DNA of 64,000 nt from Polaromonas sp. JS666 (GCF_000013865.1 NC_007948.1:3472001-3536000), one strand, 5' to 3'. Shown: positions 42,838-51,898, counted from the stretch's first letter. The notes: a model not told the origin generated them from the sequence alone. Program-made: numbers and translations.

Positions 42838-43838
42838 CGTTTTGATCTCCATGAAAGGCGCCGGAGGGCGCCCAGCACCCCACCTGGCAACGCGATCACC
42901 AGGATGGCGAACGTCAGGCCGAGGAAAAATCGCCAGTACTGGGTGGCAGACATCAACAGGTCCTGCATCAGGATGAAGCCGAACGCTCCGACAACCGGCC
43001 CGAAGAACTCCTGATAACCACCCAACACGGCCATGAAGACGATATGCCCTGAATGAGTCCAATAGGCTAGTTCCGGATCGGCCAGGCCAGTGCTGACACT
43101 GAGCACCACGCCCCCGACCGCCCCGTAGGCTGCCGATATCACAAAGGCCACCGTCCGGACTGCGCGAATCTTGACCCCGACGTAGGCCGCCTTGCTCGGG
43201 TTGTCTCTCGAGGCCATCAGGTGCAATCCGAATGGCGAATGAACGACCCGCCACATCAGCCACGCCAGCACGAGACAGATGACGAGCACGTAGTAGTAGA
43301 AGGGCCCGACCAGAAAGGCTGTCTTGTCCAGGTCCTCGAATACCTTGCCGAGGAGCGACGGTCGCGGCACGCGCATGCCGCTTTCTCCACCGGTGATGTC
43401 GTAGAACTTGAACAGAAAAGAGTGGAACAGCATACCGAACGACAGCGTCAGCATGCCGAAGAAAATGCCGGTAAACCTGCTGGCAATCAGAGCGATCGGC
43501 AACGCAATGACGATCGACGCACAGACGCTGACAAGAAGCATCAACTCCATGGAAGCCACCCCCATCCAGCGAGCGGCGCCGGCCGCGCCATAGGCACCAA
43601 TTGCGACAAACATCGCATGCCCGAATGAAAGCTGACCGCCGTAGCCGAACAGCAGGTTGAATCCCAAAAGGACGATGGAGTATCCGAAGAAAGGGATCAT
43701 CAGCGTGAGGTGATAGCTGTCCGCAACCTGTGGAGCAAGGAAGAGAGCAGCCACGAGCACGGCAAAAATGACCTTCGTCCAGCGCCGTGGAGACGCGGTT
43801 GGCGCGCCCCAAATGGAGGCAGTGAGAGATTGAAGCAT
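42834..43838 (-). CDS. livM: Branched-chain-type ABC permease LivM (system 1)
   Basis: The 334-residue membrane protein has the LivM permease signature GYGGQLSFGHAMFVAIGAYG near residues 68-87 and GVVLSVSTGLADPELAYW in the second half, with about eight to ten helices. It forms the channel with LivH. Both ends overlap neighbours, so the operon is tightly packed. Confidence 0.9.
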   Translation of the reverse strand: MLQSLTASIWGAPTASPRRWTKVIFAVLVAALFLAPQVADSYHLTLMIPFFGYSIVLLGFNLLFGYGGQLSFGHAMFVAIGAYGAAGAARWMGVASMELMLLVSVCASIVIALPIALIASRFTGIFFGMLTLSFGMLFHSFLFKFYDITGGESGMRVPRPSLLGKVFEDLDKTAFLVGPFYYYVLVICLVLAWLMWRVVHSPFGLHLMASRDNPSKAAYVGVKIRAVRTVAFVISAAYGAVGGVVLSVSTGLADPELAYWTHSGHIVFMAVLGGYQEFFGPVVGAFGFILMQDLLMSATQYWRFFLGLTFAILVIALPGGVLGALRRLSWRSKR

Positions 43839-44719
43839 CAGGTGGCTACCTTTCCGAAGAGGCCTGCGGGCTTCCAGACCAGCACGACAAGTACGATTGC
43901 GTAGATGGCAAGTATTTCCGCCTCTGGATACACCGTCACCGCTGCCGCCCGCACGAGACCTGCGATTAGCGCACCCACCGCCGCACCTTTCATGCTTCCG
44001 AGACCACCGATTACGACGACGGCAAAAGCCTCTACCACGAGTTCGACACCCATTTCCAGTGACGCCGCTGCTGTCGGTGCCACAAGGGCGCCGCCGACAG
44101 TACCGAGCATGGTGCCCAGCGTGAAGACAACCAGGTAGACCAATTGCACGTTGACGCCCATCGCGGCACTGGCGTCACGGTTTTCCGCAGTTGCCCGAAC
44201 AATCTTGCCCCACCGGGTGTGCCCGAGGAAAAATGCCATCGCTGCTGCCAGGCCAATTGCAGCGCCTATAACGCAGGCGTTGTACAGCGGCATGGAAACC
44301 TCCCCGATGGCGAGGGTGCCGTACAACATGGAAAGGTTTCCCAGCTGCTGCGGGTTCGCCCCCCAGAAAAACCGGAGGGTGTCCTGGATCATCAGGACCA
44401 AGGCGAAAGTAAGAAGCAGCTGGAACGACTCCTGCCGACCATAAATGGTGCGCAGCAGCCTTTCCAACGGGATGCCTACCAGACCGACGGCAAGGCCCGC
44501 CCCCAGCAGCGCGAGCGGGAACCAGGGCGGCGGCAAGCCGATGGAAAGAGCCCAGTGCGTAGCCGCTATTCCAGCGTAGGCGCCGAGGGCGTAGATCGAG
44601 CCGCAGGCCAGGTTGACGATGCGCTGCACGCCAAAGATGAGCTGCAGACCGGAGGCAACCAGAAAAAGCACGGCGGCATGAAACACGCCGGCCAACAGAA
44701 TATTGGCGTAGCCACTCAT
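43838..44719 (-). CDS. livH: Branched-chain-type ABC permease LivH (system 1)
   Basis: A 293-residue permease with GLQLIFGVQRIVNLACGSIY near the start and AFAVVVIGGLGSMKGAAVGAL near residue 240, both LivH signatures. ATG 44719 (MSGYANILLAGVFHAA) was chosen; the longer frame to 44761 overlaps the preceding gene. GGCGGA lies upstream of the start. Confidence 0.9.
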   Translation of the reverse strand: MSGYANILLAGVFHAAVLFLVASGLQLIFGVQRIVNLACGSIYALGAYAGIAATHWALSIGLPPPWFPLALLGAGLAVGLVGIPLERLLRTIYGRQESFQLLLTFALVLMIQDTLRFFWGANPQQLGNLSMLYGTLAIGEVSMPLYNACVIGAAIGLAAAMAFFLGHTRWGKIVRATAENRDASAAMGVNVQLVYLVVFTLGTMLGTVGGALVAPTAAASLEMGVELVVEAFAVVVIGGLGSMKGAAVGALIAGLVRAAAVTVYPEAEILAIYAIVLVVLVWKPAGLFGKVAT

Positions 44720-44730
44720 CGAATATCCGC

Positions 44731-46002
44731 CTAAACCTTGAAGCTCGAAGTCTTCAGCCACTCCCAGAAGTCCGCGCCTGCGGGCTTCTGGATCTGGTCG
44801 GAGTACATGCTGTCCACCCGGGCGAGCGTGGTGAAGTCATAGCGGTTGTTGTTGGTGGACAGGCCCTGGTGGTATGTCTGGTTGGCGATGTGGTCGCTTC
44901 GCATGCCCCCGCGTCCGCCTAGCGATTGCACTTCGACGCCAGCCATGGACGCGGCAATATCCGTCATTGAGGGCCAGCTCCCCGACTTGGCGGCGAGTGC
45001 CTTCTCGACGCCCGCTTTGTAGACCATGAGCGAGAAATACGCGCGGTCGGCCTCCCAGTGAGGATAGTCCTTGAATCTGTTCACGTACCAGTCAACGAAT
45101 TCGCGCTGAACGGGGCTCGCCTGCGGGTGATCGAAATAGAGCGTGTTGTGCCCGAAAATCACACCCTCGGGCATGGAGTCCTTTTTGAGACCGGTGTGCT
45201 GCCATCCGGCGGCGGGCAGGACGAATTTGGTGTTCGACGTCAGCCCGGCGGCATGTGCCTGCTTCATGAAGACGGGCAGATCAGCAAACAGCAAGGATGA
45301 GAAAATCAGGTCCGGCTTGGCCGCTTTCAGGACCGCAACGTTGGAGGTCAGATCAAGATTTCCAACCTTGGACCATTGCTCGGACACGACGGTGTGTTCA
45401 ATGCCGAACTTCTTGAGGAGCGCCTGAAATGCGGCCCAGTTGTTACGGCCGTACGAGTAATCGGGGTTGATACCCGCGATCGTCTTGAACTGCCCCTTGA
45501 AATATTTGATGGCCAGAAGCGATGCCATCACAGCCTCGCACTCGTTGTCGTTGCTGCGGAACACGTAGCGCGGATTGGGCATGGTTTCCTTGACACCGTC
45601 CTGGGTAGTTCCGTCCCAGAAGATAGTGATCATGCGGCTGTCTTCAGCTGCCGGGGCCAGGGCCAGGCTGACACCGGTGGATACGACGCCCTGAACACAA
45701 TCCACCTTGTCCTGCAGCACCAGTTTGCGGAAGCGTTCGATCGAGTCTTTAGGGCTCGTCTCCTCTTCAATGACCAACTCGATCTTGCGCCCGCCGATTC
45801 CGTTGCCGGCGTTGAGCTTCTCGGCAGTCCATTGCAGTCCTCGGAGCCCGCATTCACCAACCGTGCCCGCAACGCCGCCCCGCGGCGCAATCACGCCGAT
45901 CTTCAGGGGGCGGTTCTGGGCAAAGGCTGGTGCAATGCCGAATCCGGCAAGCGCACCTGCGCCGATAGCTTTCAAGGTATGTCTGCGGGTATGAGTGTGC
46001 AT
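44731..46002 (-). CDS. ABC substrate-binding protein (system 1)
   Basis: A periplasmic binding protein of 423 residues in the Leu/Ile/Val-binding superfamily. The N-terminus HTRRHTLKAIGAGALAGFG looks like a twin-arginine-type signal, followed by APAFAQ and the mature start IGVIAPRGGVAGTVG. ATG 46002 has GGAG seven bases upstream and is preferred to GTG 46014. It is the first gene of the operon. The neighbours suggest an aromatic or alicyclic carboxylate-like ligand rather than an amino acid, but this is not proven. Confidence 0.88.
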   Translation of the reverse strand: MHTHTRRHTLKAIGAGALAGFGIAPAFAQNRPLKIGVIAPRGGVAGTVGECGLRGLQWTAEKLNAGNGIGGRKIELVIEEETSPKDSIERFRKLVLQDKVDCVQGVVSTGVSLALAPAAEDSRMITIFWDGTTQDGVKETMPNPRYVFRSNDNECEAVMASLLAIKYFKGQFKTIAGINPDYSYGRNNWAAFQALLKKFGIEHTVVSEQWSKVGNLDLTSNVAVLKAAKPDLIFSSLLFADLPVFMKQAHAAGLTSNTKFVLPAAGWQHTGLKKDSMPEGVIFGHNTLYFDHPQASPVQREFVDWYVNRFKDYPHWEADRAYFSLMVYKAGVEKALAAKSGSWPSMTDIAASMAGVEVQSLGGRGGMRSDHIANQTYHQGLSTNNNRYDFTTLARVDSMYSDQIQKPAGADFWEWLKTSSFKV

Positions 46003-46049
46003 GTCGATCTCCACGTTAATCTCCTGTTGATCGACTTATAATATCCGCC

Positions 46050-46059
46050 TGATATATCA
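46050..46059. promoter_or_regulatory. Candidate operator TGATATATCA
   Basis: Perfect 10-bp palindrome in the promoter region of the first importer operon, just after an AT-rich TATAATAT (46037-46044). A related TAATATATCA occurs at 48821, before the alcohol dehydrogenase gene. It may be a site for the FCD-GntR regulator coded at 50192. The gap 46003-46344 holds no gene. Confidence 0.4.
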
Positions 46060-46130
46060 TAACGCATTAGTGCATACCCTATATTGAGGTTCATCAAGCC
46101 AGAGTCTGTTAAGCAGGTAGAAGGTTCTGT

Positions 46131-46164
46131 GGGGTCAGAACAAATCCGCCTGCGTTCTGATCCC
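46131..46164. repeat. REP-like stem-loop in the divergent intergenic region
   Basis: GGGGTCAGAAC (46131-46141) pairs with GTTCTGATCCC (46154-46164) at 10 of 11 positions around a 12-base loop. GGGGTCAGA palindromes of this kind are known from REP elements mobilised by RAYT transposases, so it is likely a solo REP-like unit. Three CGCATTT units follow near 46189-46200. Confidence 0.5.
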
Positions 46165-46344
46165 GACGTGCCCATGCGACCCGCATTTCGCATTTCGCAT
46201 CGGTGGCCGCATTTGTCCAGGTGGAGCAGGACGCAAGCCAATAGACCGCCGTGACGAGATACCGCCTTGCCGGCAAACCCCTTGAAGCTGGCGGCGAGCC
46301 TCTCTCCAGTAATCCAATCATTGAAACTGAAAGGAAGTCAAAAC

Positions 46345-46692
46345 ATGGTCTCTGTTATTTTCGAAGTCTGGCCGCACCCGGCACATCGCGCCGCCTATCT
46401 CGACTGGGCTGCTGAACTCAAGAGCGAGCTGCTGAAGATGGATGGCTTTATCTCCATCGAGCGCTTTCAGAGCCTGACCGAGCCGGACAAGCTGCTATCC
46501 CTGCAGTTCTGGCGCGATGACGAATCCCTCACGGCCTGGCGCACGCTCGAGGCACACCGGGCAGCCCAACGCGCAGGCCGCGGCAGTATGTTCAGGAATT
46601 ACCGTCTACGGGTCGCCGAAGTTACCCGCGACTACGGTTTGGCTGAACGCGACGAGGCACCCATCGATTCCCGCCGCGCGCACGGCCAATAA
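46345..46692 (+). CDS. Antibiotic-biosynthesis-monooxygenase (ABM) domain protein
   Basis: A 115-residue small dimeric alpha/beta-barrel protein. It starts MVSVIFEVWPHPAHRAAYLD with the typical LLKMDGFISIERFQSLTEPDKLLSLQFW text. Family members oxidise quinol-like compounds or degrade heme without cofactors, or have no known reaction. ATG 46345 has AAGGAAG eight bases upstream. It is divergent from the first importer operon and is probably part of the same catabolic region. Confidence 0.8.
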   Translation: MVSVIFEVWPHPAHRAAYLDWAAELKSELLKMDGFISIERFQSLTEPDKLLSLQFWRDDESLTAWRTLEAHRAAQRAGRGSMFRNYRLRVAEVTRDYGLAERDEAPIDSRRAHGQ

Positions 46693-46814
46693 CGCAACGT
46701 CGTGAAACCCAGGCCGAGGCCCGTCGGAGGGCCTTTCCGGCACAACGGGGCCGCCACCCGTAGTGGCCGGCAACGTGAACATGCGCCCTATGTGATTTCG
46801 GTCCGACTGCCGAA

Positions 46815-47834
46815 TTAGCGACCTGGCGCCAGGCAAGCATCGCCAGCGGGATGAAGCAAAAACCCACGAATCGCCGTCTCGAGCTCCGCGATATCCGCCG
46901 CATCGGAGTTCGGAGCACCAGCACGGTGTCCCCAAATCGAATACAAGACCGTGGTCCTGGAGTTCGGGAGATGCCTGGCGCATTCCTCGAAATCCTGGGG
47001 TGGAAAGATGAGGTCATGGCTTATGGGCATCAGGAAAACCGGAACGGTGATGGCCTCCAGTGCATTTTTCAGATTACCGCCGAATCGCGCGTTCGCCGAG
47101 ATATCCGCGAATTGCCATGTTCTTATCAAGCTCAGGATATCGTGACGATGAAACTCCAGGAAGGCGGGCAGGATCATCCTGGAGACCCAGTCCATCGGTC
47201 TTTCCCCTTTCCAGCTGCCATCGTTGAAAAACTCATGAGACAGTACCCATGCCGCGTAGACCCGGCCAGCATTGCGGAGTGCATCTTTTGCCGAGTCTTC
47301 GGAGTTGGCTGCCGCCTCCAGGATCGTTGCCATGCCCTCCAGCAAAACACGGTTATGAGTCGACGTGGCCGGCGTACCGCAGAACGCAAAAATCCTGCCT
47401 GTCCTGTCGGGGTAGAGGCACCCCCATTGAAATGCCTGTTGCGCGCCCATGGAGCGCCCGATAACGGCAAAAAGTTTCTCGATGCCCAGTGCCCGTACCA
47501 GGTCAGCCTGGGCCACGACATTGTCATGGAGACTGACCGGAACCGGCCGGCCGCCGTGCAGAAGATCAGGATGATTGGAGGGACTTGAGGAACGGCCGTT
47601 TCCCAGCGCATTCACCACAATCACGCAGTACTTTTCGGTATCCAGTGCGCGTCCAGGCCCGATGATCCATGAGTTTGCCTTGTGGGTTGCGCCAAACCAG
47701 GTGGGAAACAAAATGGCATTGGTTCGCTCATGATTGAGCTGGCCGTGCATGGCGTATTCAAGGCGCAACGCGCGCACGGTAGTGCCGCATTGAAGCGCGA
47801 AAGTATCTATGAGATGGCGGGCTTGTTGTTCCAT
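46815..47834 (-). CDS. Alpha/beta hydrolase, MetX-like
   Basis: The protein of 339 residues resembles the homoserine O-acetyltransferase branch of alpha/beta hydrolases: HPDLLHGGRPVPVSLHDNV, nucleophile GRSMGAQQAFQW with the serine near residue 128, the aspartate in MPISHDLIFPPQDF, and histidine in IWGHRAGA near 306. MetX itself is unlikely because the neighbours are not sulfur genes; hydrolysis of an ester or C-C bond in a catabolic pathway is more plausible. Direction is opposite to the ABM gene. Confidence 0.78.
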   Translation of the reverse strand: MEQQARHLIDTFALQCGTTVRALRLEYAMHGQLNHERTNAILFPTWFGATHKANSWIIGPGRALDTEKYCVIVVNALGNGRSSSPSNHPDLLHGGRPVPVSLHDNVVAQADLVRALGIEKLFAVIGRSMGAQQAFQWGCLYPDRTGRIFAFCGTPATSTHNRVLLEGMATILEAAANSEDSAKDALRNAGRVYAAWVLSHEFFNDGSWKGERPMDWVSRMILPAFLEFHRHDILSLIRTWQFADISANARFGGNLKNALEAITVPVFLMPISHDLIFPPQDFEECARHLPNSRTTVLYSIWGHRAGAPNSDAADIAELETAIRGFLLHPAGDACLAPGR

Positions 47835-47937
47835 TTAGCTTACCCGCCCCTGAAGCCAATTTCTCGAGCACACATGCCGTCAAGCACCCGGGATGAGTTG
47901 GATAGCGGCTACGGCGACAGGCCAGATCCTGCGAGGC

Positions 47938-48771
47938 TTATGCGACCAAGCGCTGTTCGTCAGGAGTCAGCTGTGGTCCGTCAAGCGTCACGCGCGAGTC
48001 ATCGCGCCGGAAGCGTTCGATGATGGGTTTCAACTCCGCCCTGACATGCTTCTCGCTGTAGCCATTAAAGAGATGCCCGAGCAGCCCGCGATCAAGGTCA
48101 CTCGATTTCATCAACCAGTCAGCGAATGGGACGGTCAAATTCATGTTGCGATGCATCATGATTCCCTGATTGTGGTGTGCCTTGTGGTGCCGACGGATCG
48201 TATTGATCAAGGGGATGCCGGCAACCCAACGGTTCTCTGGAACGTGGCAGCAATAGTGAAACGTCTCGTAGACCATGTAGTGACCAATCATCGTCATGAA
48301 TACGATGTAGCCCGCATCCGCATTCCATAGCCTTGCCGTGATCCAGCCGAGGATTGTTCCGGCTACCGCAAGGACCGAAAGCACGCGCCATGGAAAGAAC
48401 ACGATGCGAAATTCCTGGTGTGACAGGGCCGAATCGATCTCGTAGTCCGCGTCGGTGAAATACTGGTGATGCTCGCGGGTGTGCCGCTCGTAGATTGCCC
48501 GCAACGCGAACACATCGATTCGCCGATGCATCACATAACGGTGCATGGCCCATTCCACCATGTTGCCCCCGAGGGCCACGGGAATGATCAGAAGCCACTC
48601 CCAGGTAGGTGAACGAAGCTGACTGGCGCAGTACCACAGGGCCGACACCCCTACCGCGTACATGAACAGGACGTGAACAAAACCGTGATACCACGGCTCA
48701 ATGCCCGCCCGGTATTGCAGTCTGAACTGACGCTGCCTGTCGCTCATCTGACGTTGTTTGATGGTGTTCAC
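47938..48771 (-). CDS. Sterol desaturase/fatty acid hydroxylase family protein
   Basis: A 277-residue integral membrane di-iron enzyme. The histidine boxes HRYVMH, HTREHHQYF and HRRHHKAHH-like RRHHKAHHNQ are all present among four hydrophobic helices. It should hydroxylate or desaturate a lipid-like or alicyclic substrate. GTG 48771 has AGGAG six bases ahead and is preferred to the longer frame to 48831. It is divergent from the alcohol dehydrogenase gene, which could oxidise its alcohol product. Confidence 0.82.
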   Translation of the reverse strand: MNTIKQRQMSDRQRQFRLQYRAGIEPWYHGFVHVLFMYAVGVSALWYCASQLRSPTWEWLLIIPVALGGNMVEWAMHRYVMHRRIDVFALRAIYERHTREHHQYFTDADYEIDSALSHQEFRIVFFPWRVLSVLAVAGTILGWITARLWNADAGYIVFMTMIGHYMVYETFHYCCHVPENRWVAGIPLINTIRRHHKAHHNQGIMMHRNMNLTVPFADWLMKSSDLDRGLLGHLFNGYSEKHVRAELKPIIERFRRDDSRVTLDGPQLTPDEQRLVA

Positions 48772-48819
48772 AGAATCTCCTAACAAGTGAAAGCTGCTGG
48801 TCGAATGCCTGATGGACTG

Positions 48820-48831
48820 GTAATATATCAC
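48820..48831. promoter_or_regulatory. Candidate operator between divergent catabolic genes
   Basis: GTAATATATCAC lies in the 90-base region between the hydroxylase and the alcohol dehydrogenase genes and shares ATATATCA with the palindrome at 46050. A looser GATACTAGTCATATC occurs at 50164-50178 just before the GntR gene. Together they may be binding sites of one regulator. Confidence 0.35.
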
Positions 48832-48862
48832 TCACATATCTTTTTTGTCAATGGAGACTGAA

Positions 48863-50119
48863 ATGCCTGCGAACCCCGCTCAGCCCGATATCAATCCCAT
48901 CTTTTTTTGCTCCCCCACCCGAATCATGTTTGGCGCCGGCGTGCGTACCGAACTGCCGCCACTCCTTGCGCAATTGGGCTACCAGCGTGCAGCGATCGTC
49001 ACCGACCGGTTCTTCTCCGCGCCAGGTCGCGCCGCCTCGGAACTGGTTGATGGGTTGAAAAGGGTTGGCATCAGTTCGGTCATGTTTGACGGCGGCCTGC
49101 CCGATCCTTCCCTGGAACTATGCGATCGGGCCAGTGCGCACTTGCGGGAGCAGGGAGCAGTTGACTGCGTGATTGCCGTTGGAGGGGGAAGCAACATTGA
49201 TCTCGCCAAGGTAATGACGCTTACGTTGACCAGCCATCACGCCGCGGCACATTACGTCGGAAAGCCGAGGCTGGATACGAAGCCGCTGCCGCTCATCGCG
49301 ATGCCAACCACGGCTGGCACGGCTTCTGAAATCACCCCGGGCGCGATTCTTGTTTCGGGAGATGGGCAGACCAAGGTTGCGGTGATGGATAACGAGTTGC
49401 GGGCTCGCATCGCTGTTATCGATCCCGAACTCACGCTGTCATGCCCGCCCCGCGTGACCGCTGATGCAGGTGTGGATGCGCTGACCCATGCCATTGAATC
49501 GTTCATCACGATGGACGCCAGCGATTTCAACCGCGAAGGACAGGCTGACCCGGGTTATTCAGGCCGCAATGCCCTCACCCGCATCTTTGCGCGGGAAGCC
49601 ATTCGCTTGTGCTTCGCCCACCTGCAAAGAGCTTACCGGTGCCCGGACGACATTCAGGCGCGCACCGGCATGGCGCTCGCAAGCTTGTACGCAGGCATGT
49701 CCTATGGGAATGCAGGACTTCACGCTGTCCACGCATTGGCGTATGGCGTAGCCGCGCTCACGCATGAGTCGCATGGCACCACCAACGCGGTCATGCTGCC
49801 ATATGTAATGGCGGAACTTGCCGCTGATCGGATGGAGGACCTGTGCGAAATCGCCCGGATGGCAAACGTCCATCACGAGCCGCACAGTTCGCTGAAAGGA
49901 GCGGCGGCGGGCGCCCACCATGTAAGAGAGCTGATCAGGTCAGTCGGCATTGCAACCACGCTCGCCGAGCTCGGAGTCACCGCTCCAGACCTGGGTCGCG
50001 TTGCGGCGGCGGGAATTGCCGTCACCCGCCTCACCAAAGCCTTTCCCGGTGGACAGGCAGAGCGGCGGTACCTGGAGATTGTTCATGCCGCCTTTCAGGG
50101 CACGCTTCCCGATGCCTGA
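48863..50119 (+). CDS. Iron-containing alcohol dehydrogenase
   Basis: A 418-residue group III dehydrogenase. NAD-binding GGGSNIDLAKV is near residues 106-116, TTAGTASEIT near 148-157, and the metal-binding histidines are in DALTHAIESF, GLHAVHALAYG and THESHGTTNAVMLP. It interconverts an alcohol and an aldehyde or ketone. ATG 48863 has GGAG at -10; ATG 48851 is also possible. It is followed by the GntR regulator in the same direction. Confidence 0.88.
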   Translation: MPANPAQPDINPIFFCSPTRIMFGAGVRTELPPLLAQLGYQRAAIVTDRFFSAPGRAASELVDGLKRVGISSVMFDGGLPDPSLELCDRASAHLREQGAVDCVIAVGGGSNIDLAKVMTLTLTSHHAAAHYVGKPRLDTKPLPLIAMPTTAGTASEITPGAILVSGDGQTKVAVMDNELRARIAVIDPELTLSCPPRVTADAGVDALTHAIESFITMDASDFNREGQADPGYSGRNALTRIFAREAIRLCFAHLQRAYRCPDDIQARTGMALASLYAGMSYGNAGLHAVHALAYGVAALTHESHGTTNAVMLPYVMAELAADRMEDLCEIARMANVHHEPHSSLKGAAAGAHHVRELIRSVGIATTLAELGVTAPDLGRVAAAGIAVTRLTKAFPGGQAERRYLEIVHAAFQGTLPDA

Positions 50120-50191
50120 TAGCTCAGGTGTATGGAGTGCGTATGGAGTGTGTATGGAGATGAGATACTAGTCATATCGACAGGAGGTATT

Positions 50192-50902
50192 TTGGCAACA
50201 AGCAAAAAAATTCGGCCAACACCCCGCTCCCGTTCCGACAGGGCGCCCGCTGGCGGAAATGATCTGAGTCTCACGGAGCAGGCCTACAGCCAGCTTGAAG
50301 AGATGATTGTCACCCTCAAGCTGGCACCCGGAAAGCTCGTGACCGAAGCTGAATTGTCTGAATTGCTGGGTATTGGGCGAACCCCCATCCGGGAGGCCCT
50401 GCAACGGCTGGCGGCTCAGCGGCTGGTCCGTGTCGTGCCGCGCCGCGGCATCGCGATCTCGGACATAGACGTGAAAGCGCAGTTGCGGCTTCTGGAGGTC
50501 AGGCGAGAGCTGGAGCGGCTCATGTGTCGAAATGCAGCTCGCAGGGCATCCGCTGAAGAAAGAGCCGAGCTTGGCCGGCTTGCCGCGGCCTTCAAGGAGT
50601 GCGCAAAAACCGGGGATGCGGAAAAGTTCATGCGCATCGACAGGGCGTTTAATGAACTCTGTCTCGTGGCGGCCCGCAATGAGTTCACCACCAGTGCAAT
50701 GAGCCTGATGAATTCACTCTCCAGGCGCTTCTGGTTTCTTCATTATCGTCAGGCCGCGGACCTTCCACTTACGGCGCGTTTGCATGCCGCCCTGGCTCAT
50801 GCGATCGCCATCGGAGACGAGGAAGCTGCTGCACAGGCTTGCGACAAGCTGCTGGATACGATCCATCAATTCACCCGCGCGACCGTTAGTACCGATTTTT
50901 AA
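50192..50902 (+). CDS. FCD-type GntR transcriptional regulator
   Basis: A 236-residue regulator. The winged helix is at residues about 30-95 (LTEQAYSQLEEMIVTLKLAPG, ELLGIGRTPIREALQRLAAQ), followed by an all-helical FCD ligand-binding domain with DRAFNELCLVAARN and ARLHAALAHAIAIGD. TTG 50192 has a strong AGGAGG four bases ahead, so the upstream ATG frame is rejected. It probably controls the surrounding catabolic genes through the ATATATCA-like sites. After it, 225 bases (50903-51127) hold nothing I can support. Confidence 0.85.
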   Translation: MATSKKIRPTPRSRSDRAPAGGNDLSLTEQAYSQLEEMIVTLKLAPGKLVTEAELSELLGIGRTPIREALQRLAAQRLVRVVPRRGIAISDIDVKAQLRLLEVRRELERLMCRNAARRASAEERAELGRLAAAFKECAKTGDAEKFMRIDRAFNELCLVAARNEFTTSAMSLMNSLSRRFWFLHYRQAADLPLTARLHAALAHAIAIGDEEAAAQACDKLLDTIHQFTRATVSTDF

Positions 50903-51127
50903 CCACCGAATGTCCTCGCGTCGCGAAGAGGCATCAACCAACCCTCCGTCGCCTAGCCCGGATATTTCACCAGTGTGCTGATCGTGCGGTTGTTGCGGCT
51001 GGTTGAGGTTCTTGAGTCTGTTTGGATGGGATTGCGACGTACTGGATGAGGTCCAGGCGAATTTCGGGCGCAGGGCCCCCTTACCCCCGTTGTTTGTCAG
51101 CGTGCCGGGGACAGCACTGGATGAGAT

Positions 51128-51277
51128 TTATGGGGCCAAGGCCTGTGCTGCGGTGATGAAGACGTGCTTGAGCGGGTGTTGTGAAGCCAGCAGCACCCGC
51201 ACACGGCGGGTATTGCGCACGATGGCTGCGCCGATCTTGAGCAGCTTGATGCGGATCGTTGCGGTGCAGGCGCCAGG
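51128..51277 (-). pseudogene. 3' remnant of an IS1380-family transposase
   Basis: The reverse strand reads ATIRIKLLKIGAAIVRNTRR, then VRVLLASQHPLKHVF and ITAAQALAP with stop TAA at 51128-51130. This matches the C-terminal end of IS1380-type DDE transposases as I remember them. The frame is closed on the left side by TAA 51278-51280, which is the stop of the XRE-cupin gene, so the remnant abuts that gene exactly. The rest of the element is lost. Confidence 0.65.
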
Positions 51278-51883
51278 TTAGAAAGTCGCTGGCGTATTCA
51301 CCCAAAAGATTCTTGCAGCGACCTTGCCGACATTGCGATACCCATGAGGCGTCTGACTGGAAAAATAAAACGCGTCCCCAGCCTGGATCAGGTGACGCTC
51401 ACTCCCCAGTACCAGCTCAAGGCTGCCCTCCAGAACAAAGCCAACTTCTTCCCCTACATGCTCTATCAAGCCATCGCTCGCTTCGCCTGGCGGAACGATG
51501 TGAATATTGGCCTGCAACAGGCCACCCCGCTTGGGAAGCGTGATGCGCTCGAGGGAAATTTCCCCGGCCTTGATCACGGGGCGCTCGCCACTGAGCCGGA
51601 TGGGACCCTCCCTGGGCGCTTCTTCCGTCGTCAAAGCAGCAATGTTTGTGTCCAGCGTGACCGCAATTCGATGCAGCATGGCCAGTGAAGGAGAGGCCTG
51701 TCCGCTTTCAATTTTTGAGATCAGGCTTTCTGAACATTGCGACTTCTGAGCCACCTGCGTCATGGTCAGACCGGCAACCAGGCGGGCATGCCTCAACCGG
51801 ACACCCAGCATGGAGGGTGGTTTGACGGCAGCGTCTTCCGGGGTCGGCGCAGCAACGATATTTGATTTCACGAGCATCTCCAT
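51278..51883 (-). CDS. XRE-family regulator with cupin sensor domain
   Basis: A 201-residue protein with an N-terminal helix-turn-helix (LRHARLVAGLTMTQVAQKSQ, SESLISKIESGQASPS) at about residues 29-75 and a C-terminal cupin (HVGEEVGFVLEGSLELVLG, IQAGDAFYFSSQTPHGYRN) at 130-195. This class controls amino acid, polyamine or amide catabolism. It is the last gene of the second importer operon and its likely autoregulator. Confidence 0.88.
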   Translation of the reverse strand: MEMLVKSNIVAAPTPEDAAVKPPSMLGVRLRHARLVAGLTMTQVAQKSQCSESLISKIESGQASPSLAMLHRIAVTLDTNIAALTTEEAPREGPIRLSGERPVIKAGEISLERITLPKRGGLLQANIHIVPPGEASDGLIEHVGEEVGFVLEGSLELVLGSERHLIQAGDAFYFSSQTPHGYRNVGKVAARIFWVNTPATF

Positions 51884-51898
51884 CTGTTTTCCCGAGGG

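Noticed and set aside
42838..43812. N-terminal extension of LivG by more than 300 codons
   Set aside because: It is an in-frame shadow of livM on the same strand; the livG start overlaps the livM stop.
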